A stretch of 64,000 nucleotides of DNA from Streptomyces hygroscopicus. GTDB taxonomy: Bacteria > Actinomycetota > Actinomycetes > Streptomycetales > Streptomycetaceae. Numbering within the stretch: position 1 is the stretch's first letter; each line of letters starts with the position of its first letter. The stretch spans positions 124,001 to 188,000 of the forward strand of contig NZ_LBMW01000003.1 in assembly GCF_026168105.1 (NCBI RefSeq), written 5' to 3'. The notes beneath the pieces are model-generated. The model had not been told where the DNA came from. It did not search any database and saw nothing but the letters and a program-made list of their open reading frames with translations. The position numbers and the translations under genes were made by a program. Below are positions 9,230 through 18,451 of this stretch, piece by piece.

Positions 9230-9829
9230 GTGCCGACGGGAGTAGCCATCCGTGATGTGCGTGAGCAGCTGTTCGAAGCTGCCGAGCGCGTCCTGCTCCG
9301 GGACGGGCCGAGCGCGCTGACCAGCCGGGCGGTCACCACGGAGGCGGGCTGTGCCAAGGGGGTCCTGCACCGGCACTTCGCCGATTTCGATGCCTTCCTC
9401 GCCGAGCTCGTACTGGACCGCGTCGCCCGGATCGACGATCAGGCCGCCGCCCTGCGCGACTCCGCCGGCACCGGCACCGTCGCCGGAAACATCACCGTGG
9501 CGCTGATGGACCTCTTCGGGACGGTTGCCGTGGCGATCGTCGGCCTGGTCACCTCCCGGGACGGTCTGCGTGCCCGGCTGCGCCGGGCCAGGCCGACCGG
9601 TGTCCCCGTTCTGACGGAAGCCGCGGTCATGATCGCCTCGTATCTGACGGCCGAGCGCGACCTGGGCCGGGTCGTGGCCGAGGCCGATGTCGACACGCTC
9701 GCCCCCACGCTGATCGGAGCCGGGCACCTGCTTTTCGCCGACCGGACCGCAGCCCCGCCGGAGCCCGAAGCCGTCCGTAAGGTCGTGACCACGGTCATCG
9801 CCGGCGTCGTGCACGACCCGGGGACCTGA
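9230..9829 (+). CDS. TetR-family transcriptional regulator
   Basis: A 199-residue regulator starting at GTG 9230, placed 8 nt after a GGAGGAG ribosome site. The helix-turn-helix is ALTSRAVTTEAGCAKGVLHRHF near residues 30-51. The rest is helical ligand-binding domain without recognisable residues. The in-frame ATG at 9149 lies inside the operator and is unlikely. The double operator at 9149-9184 sits between this gene and the divergent methyltransferase, so autoregulation plus control of the methyltransferase is expected. Confidence 0.85.
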   Translation: MPTGVAIRDVREQLFEAAERVLLRDGPSALTSRAVTTEAGCAKGVLHRHFADFDAFLAELVLDRVARIDDQAAALRDSAGTGTVAGNITVALMDLFGTVAVAIVGLVTSRDGLRARLRRARPTGVPVLTEAAVMIASYLTAERDLGRVVAEADVDTLAPTLIGAGHLLFADRTAAPPEPEAVRKVVTTVIAGVVHDPGT

Positions 9830-9862
9830 CCGGGGCGCTGACGGGCGGAGCCCGGACTGCTC

Positions 9863-9940
9863 GATCAGTTCCACAGGGGCTGGACTACGCGTTCAGTTCC
9901 ACACGGGCTGGACCACGCGATCAGTTCCACAGTGGGTAGG
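9863..9940. repeat. 28-bp tandem repeat at the 3' end of a secreted protein gene
   Basis: Two full copies (9863-9890 and 9891-9918) of a unit containing TCAGTTCCACA-GGGCTGGAC-ACGCG, plus a partial third copy from 9919 that includes the stop codon and the last codons of the minus-strand gene at 9921. The units repeat the coding end L-W-N-stop, so the array looks like tandem duplication of the gene terminus. Confidence 0.7.
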
Positions 9941-10388
9941 TCACCACTCGCTGGAACCCGTCCGGCCTCCCGCTGGTGTAGACGAGGCGCATCTGCGTGT
10001 AGTGCTGCAGCGTCGGCTGCTTCTTCCAGGGTTGCGGGTGGTCGAGCCGCACGATGACGGGGTACGAGTGGAACTTGCCCGCCGCGCAGTACGGCTTGCA
10101 GTCGTTCACGACGTTGAAGCCCTGGGCCGTCGCCGATGTCGCACCCCAGTGCGACCAATGCAGCGAGGTGAGGAGACTGTTGCCGTCGCCGCAGGCGATC
10201 ATGAAGTTCTGCGGGTGTACCTGCGGGTGCCAGAGACAGTCGACGAGCACGGGACGCCCGACCTGCTGTTTCACGGTGTGCCCGGCCGCGGGGGATGCCG
10301 CCGGGGCGGCGGAGGCCGTGCCCATCGCAGCCGTGAGCGAGGCAGTGGCACAGAGCATGACCGTCGTACTCACCGTGTGTCGCCGCAT
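9921..10388 (-). CDS. Small secreted protein, function unknown
   Basis: The 155-residue product has a Sec signal peptide (MRRHTVSTTVMLCATASLTAA, cleavage near AAP at residue 28). The mature domain contains four Cys (VDCLWHP, IACGDG, NDCKPYC) and many Trp residues, typical of a compact disulfide-bonded extracellular protein. I recognise the pattern from Streptomyces hypothetical proteins but no biochemical family. The 3' end of the gene is partly repeated downstream (9863-9918). Confidence 0.75.
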   Translation of the reverse strand: MRRHTVSTTVMLCATASLTAAMGTASAAPAASPAAGHTVKQQVGRPVLVDCLWHPQVHPQNFMIACGDGNSLLTSLHWSHWGATSATAQGFNVVNDCKPYCAAGKFHSYPVIVRLDHPQPWKKQPTLQHYTQMRLVYTSGRPDGFQRVVTYPLWN

Positions 10389-10706
10389 GTCCGCTCCCGT
10401 CCGTGTGTCCCCGGACCTATGTGCCCCGCGCCCGCCCGTTCGTACCGTCCTCGCGGGGGCGTTGCATCTGTAATGACGCTACGACCGCGTCAGGGGTTGC
10501 ACCACTCGTAGGGAGCAATGCGCGTCCGGAGCGCGGGGGGCATTCCTGCCCCGGCCGCGGCCTGGGCGCTGATCACCGGCGGGCGCTGTGCCGGACGTGC
10601 GGCGAGATTCCGAGCCACCAGTCGGCGGCCGAGCGTAGGGAGTACGGGGTGTCCGGTCGGGTGCTGAGCCCGTCGTCCCGGCCGAAGCCGACGCTCGGCC
10701 AGGCCT
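10389..10706. other. Intergenic region, nothing recognised
   Basis: Promoter space of the secreted protein (10389 onward) and downstream space of the VOC protein. No gene or strong hairpin noticed. Confidence 0.4.
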
Positions 10707-11132
10707 TCAGACGATCGGCTCGTGGATGCCGAGCAGGTTCCCTTCGCTGTCCCGGAACCAGGCACCGCGTTCACTGCGCGCGCCCTTGCTCGGATAGTTC
10801 CCGGCGATCTCGGCGATCCCGTCCCTCGTGCGCAGCCCCGGCACGTCGACCTCTTCGAACACCACACCGCGCCGCCCGAGTTCCGACACAACGGCCTCGA
10901 TGTCGTCGACCTGCCATGCCATCTGGGTGAAGGTGCCGGGAGAGGTCCCCGTCGACTGGAAGAGTACGAACTCCGCGCCTCCGCATCGGTACAGCAGTCC
11001 ACCGGGCCGCTCGTCGACGGCCTCCAGACCGAGGAATTCGGAGTAGAAGCGCCGGGCCCGGTCCAGGCTCCGAGCCGGAAGCCTGGTTGCCACGCGCGCC
11101 CCGGCCAGATCCATCCTGTCCTGTGCGTCCAT
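10707..11132 (-). CDS. VOC (glyoxalase/bleomycin resistance) family protein, copy 1
   Basis: A 141-residue vicinal oxygen chelate fold protein. The family pattern is visible: RLPARSLDRARRFYSEFLGL, then FTQMAWQVDDIEAVVSEL and GAWFRDSEGNLLGIHEP, with metal-ligand positions near Q/H and the final E. Possible roles are lyase, dioxygenase or drug-binding protein; none can be assigned. It is closely similar to the protein at 27831-28268, with long identical stretches such as ERPGGLLYRCGGAEF, so the two are paralogues. The start at 11132 was chosen as the first Met before the conserved strand; it lacks a strong ribosome site. Confidence 0.82.
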   Translation of the reverse strand: MDAQDRMDLAGARVATRLPARSLDRARRFYSEFLGLEAVDERPGGLLYRCGGAEFVLFQSTGTSPGTFTQMAWQVDDIEAVVSELGRRGVVFEEVDVPGLRTRDGIAEIAGNYPSKGARSERGAWFRDSEGNLLGIHEPIV

Positions 11133-11294
11133 GGTCCCACTGTGCCCTGAGCCGTGGCCGGACGGCTCGAGACGGGCATCGGCGTTGCGGGGGCAGGGTG
11201 CGGGCGACGGGCGTACGGGCCCGCGTTCCGGCCGCCCGCCGGATGCCCTCCGAGCACGGTCCACTCGGTTCCTGCGGTAAGCCCGAGGCGGCGT

Positions 11295-12101
11295 TCACTC
11301 TGCGCGGTTGAAGACGGGAAGGTAGCCGCGGGACTGCCCGAGTGCCGTGGGGTGGTACGACTCGGTCAGGGCCAGCAGGTCCACGCTGCGCAGCCAGGGA
11401 CTGCCGGAGCAGATCTCGTGCCCGGAGAAGGCGGTCCTGACGTCGGCGAACGTGTACCCGTGGTCGGCGGCGCGCTTCGCGATCACGGTGTTGAGGTGGT
11501 CGACGGCGTTGTTGATGGCGGACCGCGCGGTGTCCGGGAGTCCCGCCCTGCAGGTGCCGTTGAGCTTGTACAGGCGCGGATAGCCGAGAACCACGACGTG
11601 GGCGGCGGGGGCCTTCCTTCTGATGGCCGTGTAGAGACGGTCCAGGTTGCGCGGGAGGGACCGGTCCATGTACGAGCGAGCCTCGGCGACGGCGGAGAGG
11701 CATTTGCTGTTGCCCCGCAGCACACAGGTCGTCATGACGCCGGAGAAACCGGCGTCGCTACCGCCGGCGGTGATGCTGACCAGGCCGGTACGGGTGCTGA
11801 GCGGGCCGAGCTGGCCGGAGACGACATCGCTCGTGCGAGCACCGTTGCACGCGGTGAAGCTGAACGACGACCGTGAATGGGCCGAGGCCCACAGGGCGGG
11901 ATACGACCTGCTGCTGCGCATGCAGCTGACGCTGCCGAAGTAGCTGCCGGCTCCGACCCCGGCGGAATAGGAGTCCCCGAGGGCCACGTAGCCCGTGGCC
12001 GATGCCTGCGGGGCCGCCTGCGCCGTCGCGGTACCCGTGAGCGTGCACGCGACCGCGAGGAGGAGGGAGGACACGGATGCCGCGATTCGGGACTGTCTCA
12101 T
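11295..12101 (-). CDS. Secreted SGNH-hydrolase lipase/esterase
   Basis: A 268-residue GDSL-type esterase similar to Streptomyces extracellular lipases. The signal peptide is MRQSRIAASVSSLLLAVACT with cleavage after AQA near residue 29. Block I is VALGDSYSAGVG (nucleophile Ser), the oxyanion Gly is in SITAGGSDAGF, and the C-terminal catalytic region is LTESYHPTALGQ (His). Six Cys pair in the usual family positions. It is expected to cleave esters of lipids outside the cell. The gene is divergent from the NAD kinase gene. Confidence 0.9.
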   Translation of the reverse strand: MRQSRIAASVSSLLLAVACTLTGTATAQAAPQASATGYVALGDSYSAGVGAGSYFGSVSCMRSSRSYPALWASAHSRSSFSFTACNGARTSDVVSGQLGPLSTRTGLVSITAGGSDAGFSGVMTTCVLRGNSKCLSAVAEARSYMDRSLPRNLDRLYTAIRRKAPAAHVVVLGYPRLYKLNGTCRAGLPDTARSAINNAVDHLNTVIAKRAADHGYTFADVRTAFSGHEICSGSPWLRSVDLLALTESYHPTALGQSRGYLPVFNRAE

Positions 12102-12417
12102 GACTCTCCCTTAGCACGGCGCATCCGCCCCGTCCGCCATCGCCATCGCCTGGTGCCGCACCGTGTTGAGAAACGAACACGGCCATGCCGCCGCTGGGAC
12201 GCCCCCACCGGATGCCCGCTCAGGGGCTCGGTGACGTGGGGCCCCTGAAGAAGATTTCACCCGTAGAGCCGTCACTCGTCCGGCCGTGTGCGTGGACACG
12301 GTCACGGACCCGGCTGTGGGGTCCCTCGGACGCGGGCCGGCCCCCGTGGCAGGCACCGTCCGAAACTGTGAGGATGACTTCGAGACCTGCAGTCGGGGCG
12401 GCGGCCCGGGAGGTGAC
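12102..12417. other. Divergent promoter region
   Basis: 316 bp between the lipase and NAD kinase starts. It presumably holds both promoters; no operator stands out. Confidence 0.4.
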
Positions 12418-13473
12418 ATGCCGATCAGCCGATTGGGACTCGTCGTGCACGGCGGCCGTCCCGAGGCGGCGTCCGGAGCGCAGACCGTACGCCGGTGGTG
12501 CGCACGGCACGGCATCGGCTGCGTGGACATCGACGTGTGGCACGGCCCCGGAAGCCGCCGCCACGCCCGCGACGAAGCGCGGGCAGCGGGCAGCCCCGAC
12601 CTCATCGTGACCCTCGGCGGGGACGGCACCTTTCTGCGCGGCGCGCGCGTCGCCGCCCGGGACAACGTCCGGGTACTGGGCGTCGACCTCGGCAAGGTCG
12701 GCTTTCTGACGGAGACGCCGGTCTGCGACGTGGAGCGGGCGCTGGACGCCGTGCATGCCGACAGGTCCGAGTGCGAAGAGCGCATGATGCTCACGATGCG
12801 GGCGTCCAGGCTGCTGGAGGTCCCCACCGACATGGAGGAACTCCTCTGCTACGGGAGAGGTCCGGCGCTCCCGCCCCCACAGCCGCAGGCCGACTCGGCC
12901 GAGGCCGACCCCTGGGGAATCGCGCTGGACGTCACCGCGCTGAACGACATCGTCGTCGAGAAACTGGCCCGGGACCACCAGGTCAGCGTCGGCGTCTACA
13001 TCGCCGGCCGACTCCTGGCCTCGTACTCGGCCGACGGCGTCATCCTCGCCACCCCGACGGGCTCGACCGCCTACAGCTTCGCAGCCGGGGGGCCGGTGCT
13101 CTCCCCTCGGATGCGCGCGCTGGTCTTCACGCCCGTGGCCCCGCACATGGCGTTCAACCGGACGGTGATCGCCGACGCGGACGAGCCCATTGCCCTTCGC
13201 GTGCTGCCCCACTCCGGACGCGCCGCGGTCAGCGTCGACGGGCAGCCGCGCGGCATCCTCGAGCCCGGCGACTGGATCGGTGTGTTCGCGGCGCCGCAGC
13301 CCCTGCGCCTGGTCAGGCTCAACCCCGCCAACTTCTACGGACGGCTCAGAGAGCGCATGCGGCTCACGGACGCTCCGGCTACGGCCGCGGACGGCGAAGC
13401 ACCCCCGTTGTTCCGGCCCGGCAGCCCCGTACCCGATGACCTTCGCCACCTCCACCTGCCTCCGCCGCCCTGA
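12418..13473 (+). CDS. NAD kinase (ATP-NAD kinase)
   Basis: NAD kinase phosphorylates NAD to NADP. The 351-residue protein has the invariant GGDGT motif in LIVTLGGDGTFLRG near residue 65, the LNDIVVEK motif near residue 180 and the SADGVILATPTGSTAYSFAAGGP block near residue 205. The ATG at 12418 follows a GGGAGGTGAC sequence. It is longer than the housekeeping Streptomyces enzyme (about 300 residues) because of an insertion around residues 140-170 (LCYGRGPALPPPQPQADSAE) and a Pro-rich tail, so this is probably a second copy. It lies 190 bp upstream of a lipoate ligase-like gene. Confidence 0.88.
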   Translation: MPISRLGLVVHGGRPEAASGAQTVRRWCARHGIGCVDIDVWHGPGSRRHARDEARAAGSPDLIVTLGGDGTFLRGARVAARDNVRVLGVDLGKVGFLTETPVCDVERALDAVHADRSECEERMMLTMRASRLLEVPTDMEELLCYGRGPALPPPQPQADSAEADPWGIALDVTALNDIVVEKLARDHQVSVGVYIAGRLLASYSADGVILATPTGSTAYSFAAGGPVLSPRMRALVFTPVAPHMAFNRTVIADADEPIALRVLPHSGRAAVSVDGQPRGILEPGDWIGVFAAPQPLRLVRLNPANFYGRLRERMRLTDAPATAADGEAPPLFRPGSPVPDDLRHLHLPPPP

Positions 13474-13663
13474 CCGCACCCACCAGGTGGACGGCCGCGT
13501 CGGCACCGAGGGACGGCCGGAGGCTTTCGAGCGGCGCCACGGTCGCGCGACGTCGCCGGGCCGCCGACGGGACGAGGGTCGCGGCCGCCACCGAAGGGGG
13601 AACAGGAGACGCCACGGGCGGCGTTGTCCGACAGGGAGGTACGAAGGACCAAGGCGGATCGGC

Positions 13664-14728
13664 ATGCACGGCGAGTACAAGGTTCCTGGCGGCAAGCTGG
13701 TCGTCGTCGACCTCGACGGCCACGACGGTGTACTGCGGAACGTGCGCGTCGCGGGCGACTTCTTCCTCGAGCCCGACGAGGCGCTGAGCGCCATCGACCG
13801 GGCCCTCGAAGGAGCCCCCCTCACCACGGAAGCCGCCGAACTCGCCGAGCGCATCCAAGCGGGCCTGCCCGAGGGCAACGTGATGTACGGCCTGACTCCG
13901 GAAGGCGTCGCCATCGCCGTGCGCCGCGCCGTCGCCCAGGCGACGGACTGGACCGACTACGACTGGCAGCTCATCCACGAGCGGCCCCAACCACCCGCCC
14001 TGCACATGGCGCTCGACGAGGTCCTCACCGCGGAGGTCGCCGCCGGACGCCGCCCGCCGACCCTCCGGGTCTGGGAGTGGGGCGGACCCGCCGTCGTCAT
14101 CGGCAGTTTCCAGTCCCTGAGAAACGAGGTCGACGCGGAAGCCGCCCGGTACCACGGGATGACCGTCGTACGGCGCATCTCGGGTGGCGGCGCCATGTTC
14201 GTCGAGCCCGGAAACACCATCACGTACTCACTCTCCGTCCCCGCCTCCCTCGTGTCCGGGCTGCCGCTCGCCGACTCCTACGCCTACCTCGACGACTGGG
14301 TGCTGGGCGCTCTCGACGACATGGGCATCAAGGCCTGGTACCAGCCCCTCAACGACATCGCCACCGCTGCGGGCAAGATCGCCGGAGCCGCGCAGAAGCG
14401 CGTCGTCGGGCCCGACGGCGGTCCGGGCGCGGTCCTCCACCACGTGACCATGTCCTACGACATCGACGCCGACAAGATGCTCGAGGTGCTCCGCATCGGC
14501 CGGGAGAAGCTGTCCGACAAGGGCATCCGCAGCGCCGCGAAGCGCGTCGACCCGCTGAGGCGGCAGACCGGCCTCTCCCGCGAGGCCGTCATCGACCACA
14601 TGATCCGTTCGTTCCGCGCGCGTTACGGCCTTACCGTCGGCCGGATCGGCGGGCAGGAACTCCGGCGCGCCGAGGAACTGGCCGCCGCCAAGTTCACGTC
14701 CCCGGAGTGGACGGCGCGCGTGCCGTGA
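13664..14728 (+). CDS. Lipoate-protein ligase A family protein with permuted accessory domain
   Basis: A 354-residue protein of the biotin/lipoate A/B ligase family. The ligase domain starts near residue 95 and shows RRISGGGAMFVEPGN near residue 165 and the lysine motif AAGKIAGAAQKR near residue 240, the lipoyl-AMP-forming Lys. The first 85 residues (KVPGGKLVVVDLD, then FFLEPDEALSAIDRALEG) look like the accessory domain that lies at the C-terminus of E. coli LplA, here placed in front. The likely role is transfer of lipoate or octanoate to carrier proteins; a related acyl transferase role is possible. The start at 13664 has an AAGGCGG element upstream. Confidence 0.85.
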   Translation: MHGEYKVPGGKLVVVDLDGHDGVLRNVRVAGDFFLEPDEALSAIDRALEGAPLTTEAAELAERIQAGLPEGNVMYGLTPEGVAIAVRRAVAQATDWTDYDWQLIHERPQPPALHMALDEVLTAEVAAGRRPPTLRVWEWGGPAVVIGSFQSLRNEVDAEAARYHGMTVVRRISGGGAMFVEPGNTITYSLSVPASLVSGLPLADSYAYLDDWVLGALDDMGIKAWYQPLNDIATAAGKIAGAAQKRVVGPDGGPGAVLHHVTMSYDIDADKMLEVLRIGREKLSDKGIRSAAKRVDPLRRQTGLSREAVIDHMIRSFRARYGLTVGRIGGQELRRAEELAAAKFTSPEWTARVP

Positions 14729-14749
14729 CGGTGCCGACCGTTCGGGTCC

Positions 14750-16957
14750 TCACAGCAGCGCGTCGAGGGTGATGGGAAGCGAGCGGATGCGCTTGCCGGT
14801 TGCGTGGTGGACGGCGTTGGCCACGGCGGCAGCGACACCGACGATGCCCACCTCGCCGACTCCCTTGGTGCCGACGGGGCTGCCGCGGTCCGGATCACCG
14901 ACGAACACGACGTCCATGTCGGGCACATCCGCGTTGACGGGGATGAGGTAGTCACCGAAGGTACCGTTGGCGATCCGCCCGCTCGGCACATCGGTGACGG
15001 TGTCCTCCAGGAGCGCCATGCCGATGCCGCCGACGGTCCCGCCGATGATCTGGCTCCTGGCGGTCTTCTCGTTCAGGATGCGACCGCCGTCGATCACGGA
15101 CACCGCGCGGGCGACGCGGACGAGTCCCAGCTCCGCGTCGACACGGACCTCCACGAACTTGGCCCCGAAGGCACCTGCCGGGGCCATGCCCAACTCGTCC
15201 TGGGACCTGGGCCTGCTGTGGCCGTTCGCCGCCAGCTCCGGCAGTTCGTGCCGGCCGAGGATGTCGGTGTACGTCTCGCCGAGGCGAGGCCGTCCGATCG
15301 GATGGACATGGCCTTGCGTGGCCTCGACGGCCTCGGGCGCGACACCGTAAAGCGGAGACTCCCTGTCCCCGGACGCCAGCTCCGCGAACCGCCGCAGAAG
15401 CTGATGGCAGGCATCGAAGACCGCGTTGCCGAGCGCCGCCGTCAGCCCGGACCCCCCGGCCTGGGGCGCGACGGGCATGTCCGAGTCACCGAGGTCGAAG
15501 CGCACCTGCCCCAGATGCAGGCCCAGACACTCCGCGGAAAGCTGCGTCATGACCGTGTACGTGCCCGTACCGATGTCGGTGGCGGCACTGCGCACCAGAG
15601 CGCTTCCGTCCCGGTGGACGGTGACCTGCGCGTAGCAGTCCATGGCGAACCAGGGATAGCTGACTCCCGCCACGCCATAGCCGACCAGCCAGTTCCCGTC
15701 CCGCATCGAGCCGGGCACCGGGTTGCGGGCGTACCAGCCGAACCGCTGTGCGCCGACCTCGTAGCACTCGCGCAGCGCCTTGCTCGACCACGGCAGCGAG
15801 TGGACCGGGTGTATCTCGGCGTAGTTGCGCAGACGCAGGTCCAGCGGGTCCACCCCCAGCTTGTAGGCCAGTTCGTCCAGCGCCGATTCCAGCGCGAAGT
15901 TGCCCTGGGCCTGGGCCGGGGCCCGCATGGAGGTGGGGTCCGGAATGTTCAGACGGGCCTGCCGGTCCTGCGTGAAGACGTTCTCGCACGCGTAGGCGGA
16001 TGCTGTGCCGGACGCGACCGGCTCGTAGTCCTCGTCCTCCATCGCGACCGGCGAGACACTGCGGTGGTCGATGCCCACCAGGTCGCCGGTGCGGGTGGCG
16101 CCGACCGAGATGCGCTGCACGGTCTTGGGCCGATGGCCGACGGAGGTGAACATCTGGGGCCGCGTGAGCACCAGTTTGACCGGCCGTTGGAGCAGACGGG
16201 CAGCGGCGACCGTGAGAATCACATGCGGCCACACGCGCAGCCCGGCCCCGAACCCCCCGCCCACGTACGGTGCCAGCACGCGCACCGAACTCTCGGGAAC
16301 CCCGAACACGGCGGCCAGGGTGCCGCGCACCAGGAACGGCCACTGCGTGGTGTCGTGGACCGTGAGGTGGCCGCCGTCCCAGGAGGCCAGGGTCGCGAAC
16401 GGACCCAGCGGGTTGTTGGTGTTGTCCGCGGTGGTGTAGGTCGCCTCCACCATGACCTCGGCCGTCGTCAGGGCAGCGGCGGCGTCCCCCCGGCTGTGGT
16501 CCGTCCCCCACGGGTCGTCGACCTGGGGCGCCCGGGGGTCCATCAGGTCCAGCAGGGGCTCGGTGGGCTCGTACTCCGCAGACACCAGACGCGCGGCTGC
16601 GGTCGCCTGCTCCGGCGTCTCGGCGACGACCACCGCGATGTGCTGCCCGTAGTGCAGGATGCGGTCGTCCTGGAGCGGCGGGGGAGGGGAAGCGCCCAGC
16701 TTGCTCACCGGCGCGCGCTTCAGCCGTGGTGCGTTGGTATGCGTGAGCACGGTCACCACCCCGGGTGATGCCTCGGCCGCCTCCGTGTCGATGCGGAGGA
16801 TACGGCCCGCGGCGATCGTGCTCTGGACGAGCGCCGCATAGACCTGTCCGGGGACGTCGAAGTCCATCGGGTAGGGCGCGGTACCGGTGACCTTGCGAGG
16901 ACCGTCGACGCGGTTGACTCCGGTGCCGATGACCGGCCTGCTCCGCACCGTTCTCAT
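14750..16957 (-). CDS. Molybdenum hydroxylase large (Mo-cofactor) subunit
   Basis: The 735-residue Moco-binding subunit of a xanthine oxidase family enzyme of the PaoC/YagR type. It reads GTGVNRVDGPRKVTGTAPYP at the N-terminus, GGGFGAGLRVWPH near residue 240 and the catalytic base motif GVGEVGIVG near residue 705, where Glu activates the Mo-bound water. The large subunit oxidises aldehydes or N-heterocycles. Its start overlaps the FAD subunit stop by 4 nt (ATGA), so the two are translationally coupled. No XdhC-type insertion chaperone is present in the window. Confidence 0.9.
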   Translation of the reverse strand: MRTVRSRPVIGTGVNRVDGPRKVTGTAPYPMDFDVPGQVYAALVQSTIAAGRILRIDTEAAEASPGVVTVLTHTNAPRLKRAPVSKLGASPPPPLQDDRILHYGQHIAVVVAETPEQATAAARLVSAEYEPTEPLLDLMDPRAPQVDDPWGTDHSRGDAAAALTTAEVMVEATYTTADNTNNPLGPFATLASWDGGHLTVHDTTQWPFLVRGTLAAVFGVPESSVRVLAPYVGGGFGAGLRVWPHVILTVAAARLLQRPVKLVLTRPQMFTSVGHRPKTVQRISVGATRTGDLVGIDHRSVSPVAMEDEDYEPVASGTASAYACENVFTQDRQARLNIPDPTSMRAPAQAQGNFALESALDELAYKLGVDPLDLRLRNYAEIHPVHSLPWSSKALRECYEVGAQRFGWYARNPVPGSMRDGNWLVGYGVAGVSYPWFAMDCYAQVTVHRDGSALVRSAATDIGTGTYTVMTQLSAECLGLHLGQVRFDLGDSDMPVAPQAGGSGLTAALGNAVFDACHQLLRRFAELASGDRESPLYGVAPEAVEATQGHVHPIGRPRLGETYTDILGRHELPELAANGHSRPRSQDELGMAPAGAFGAKFVEVRVDAELGLVRVARAVSVIDGGRILNEKTARSQIIGGTVGGIGMALLEDTVTDVPSGRIANGTFGDYLIPVNADVPDMDVVFVGDPDRGSPVGTKGVGEVGIVGVAAAVANAVHHATGKRIRSLPITLDALL

Positions 16958-17943
16958 GGCGCCACTCCCGCCAGGGCCTGCAGCTCGCGGACCAGGGTGC
17001 GCCGGGCGAGTTCGACCTTGAACGCCGTACCCGGCACGGTCCACGCGCCCTGGACGGCCTGGGCGGCGGCCCACTGGAAGTTCTCGACGGAAGCGGAGGC
17101 GCCGACCAGGGCCCTCTCCGCCTCCCAAGCCCGCCACGGTACGGATCCGACCCCGCCCAGGCCGATCCGGGCTTCCTTGATCGCGTTGCCGAAGATCAGC
17201 AGGCTGACGGCGGCGGAGGTCAGCGCGAACTCGTAGGAACTGCGGTCCCTCACCTTCAGGTAGCCCGAACGGGCGCCGGCCGGCAGCAGGGGGACGGACA
17301 GCGACGTGATCAGCTCGCCGTGCTGCAGGACGTTCTCGACCTCCGGGCTGTCGGCAGCCTCCAGATAGAACTCCGTCAGGGGGACCTGCCGAGGTCCGGC
17401 CAGCCCCTGGACGTGCACCACGGCGTCGAGGGCCACCAGGGCGACCGCCAGATCGGAGGCATGCACGGCGATGCACCGTGCGCTCGCCCCCAGGATGGCG
17501 TGCATACGGGGGGACCCGTGCACGGCCGCGCAACCCGACCCGGGCGCCCGCTTGTTGCACTGGGAAACGTCAGGGTCGCGGAAGTACCGGCAGCGTGTGC
17601 GCTGCAGGAGGTTCCCTCCGATCGTCGCCATGTTGCGCAGCTGGACCGACGCCCCTGACAGCAGTGCGTCCCGGACGAAGGGAATCCGGTCCGCGACCGT
17701 GGGATGCGCCGCCAGTTCCTCCATGGTCACCAGCGCTCCGACGTGCAGGACGTCCTCGTGGCTCTCGATCGCGCGCAGCGGCAGGCGCGTGATGTCCACC
17801 AGCCGTGTGGGATTGAGCACGCCGTCCTTCATGAGGTCGAGCTGTGTCGTGCCGCCGGCGAGGAAGGCCGCCGTCGGATCCCCCGCGACGATCTCGACCG
17901 CCTGAGCGGCATCGGTGGCGCGTACGTACTCAAGCGCCCGCAT
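16954..17943 (-). CDS. Molybdenum hydroxylase FAD subunit with [4Fe-4S] insertion
   Basis: A 329-residue FAD-binding subunit (CO dehydrogenase medium-subunit family). FAD motifs are [13 protein letters not shown] near residue 26 and [13 protein letters not shown] near residue 104. Residues 112-150 contain a Cys-rich insertion ([19 protein letters not shown], then SGCAAVHGS and ARCIAVH) that matches the extra [4Fe-4S] cluster loop of PaoB and 4-hydroxybenzoyl-CoA reductase beta subunits. This places the enzyme with PaoABC-type aldehyde oxidoreductases rather than plain xanthine dehydrogenase. Confidence 0.88.
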   Translation of the reverse strand: MRALEYVRATDAAQAVEIVAGDPTAAFLAGGTTQLDLMKDGVLNPTRLVDITRLPLRAIESHEDVLHVGALVTMEELAAHPTVADRIPFVRDALLSGASVQLRNMATIGGNLLQRTRCRYFRDPDVSQCNKRAPGSGCAAVHGSPRMHAILGASARCIAVHASDLAVALVALDAVVHVQGLAGPRQVPLTEFYLEAADSPEVENVLQHGELITSLSVPLLPAGARSGYLKVRDRSSYEFALTSAAVSLLIFGNAIKEARIGLGGVGSVPWRAWEAERALVGASASVENFQWAAAQAVQGAWTVPGTAFKVELARRTLVRELQALAGVAP

Positions 17944-18451
17944 CGCGACCACTCGCCGACGCCACCTCACGGATCGCCGCGACCATGTGCGGATAGGCGC
18001 CGCACCGGCACAGGTTCCCGCTCATGTACTCGCGGATCTCCTCGTCGGAGCCGGCTCGCCCTTCCTCGAGCAGCGCCACGGCGGACATGATCTGGCCGGG
18101 TGTGCAGAAGCCGCACTGGAACCCGTCGTGCTCCAGGAACGCGGCCTGGACCGGATGAAGGCCTTCGGGCCCGGCGAGTCCCTCGATGGTCCTGACCGCG
18201 CGGCCTTCGCACTGGGCGGCCAGCGTCAGACAGGACAGCACGCGCTTGCCGTCCACATGCACGGTGCAGGCACCGCAGGCACCCTGGTCGCAGCCCTTCT
18301 TGGTGCCCACGAGCCCAAGGTGGTCGCGCAGGGCGTCCAACAACGTGACACGCGAGTCGAGCGCCACCTTGCGCGTCTGCCCGTTCACGTCGAGGGTCAC
18401 GACCCGCACTTCCGGATCCGCGGCACCTTGCATATGGGCTACGTCCACCAT
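17930..18451 (-). CDS. Molybdenum hydroxylase [2Fe-2S] subunit
   Basis: A 173-residue iron-sulphur subunit, first gene of the three-gene operon. The plant-type cluster is [15 protein letters not shown] with a fourth Cys in RVLSCLTL; the second cluster is [12 protein letters not shown] with NLCRCGAYP. It carries electrons from the Mo centre to FAD. The start at 18451 has a GGAGGA ribosome site. E. coli PaoA has a Tat signal; here the N-terminus ([15 protein letters not shown]) has no twin-arginine motif, so the complex is probably cytoplasmic. It overlaps the FAD gene by 14 nt. Confidence 0.9.
   Translation of the reverse strand: MVDVAHMQGAADPEVRVVTLDVNGQTRKVALDSRVTLLDALRDHLGLVGTKKGCDQGACGACTVHVDGKRVLSCLTLAAQCEGRAVRTIEGLAGPEGLHPVQAAFLEHDGFQCGFCTPGQIMSAVALLEEGRAGSDEEIREYMSGNLCRCGAYPHMVAAIREVASASGRDAGA

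Noticed and set aside
9863..9918. Tandem repeats as a CRISPR array
   Set aside because: Units are directly adjacent with no unique spacers and copy a gene end.
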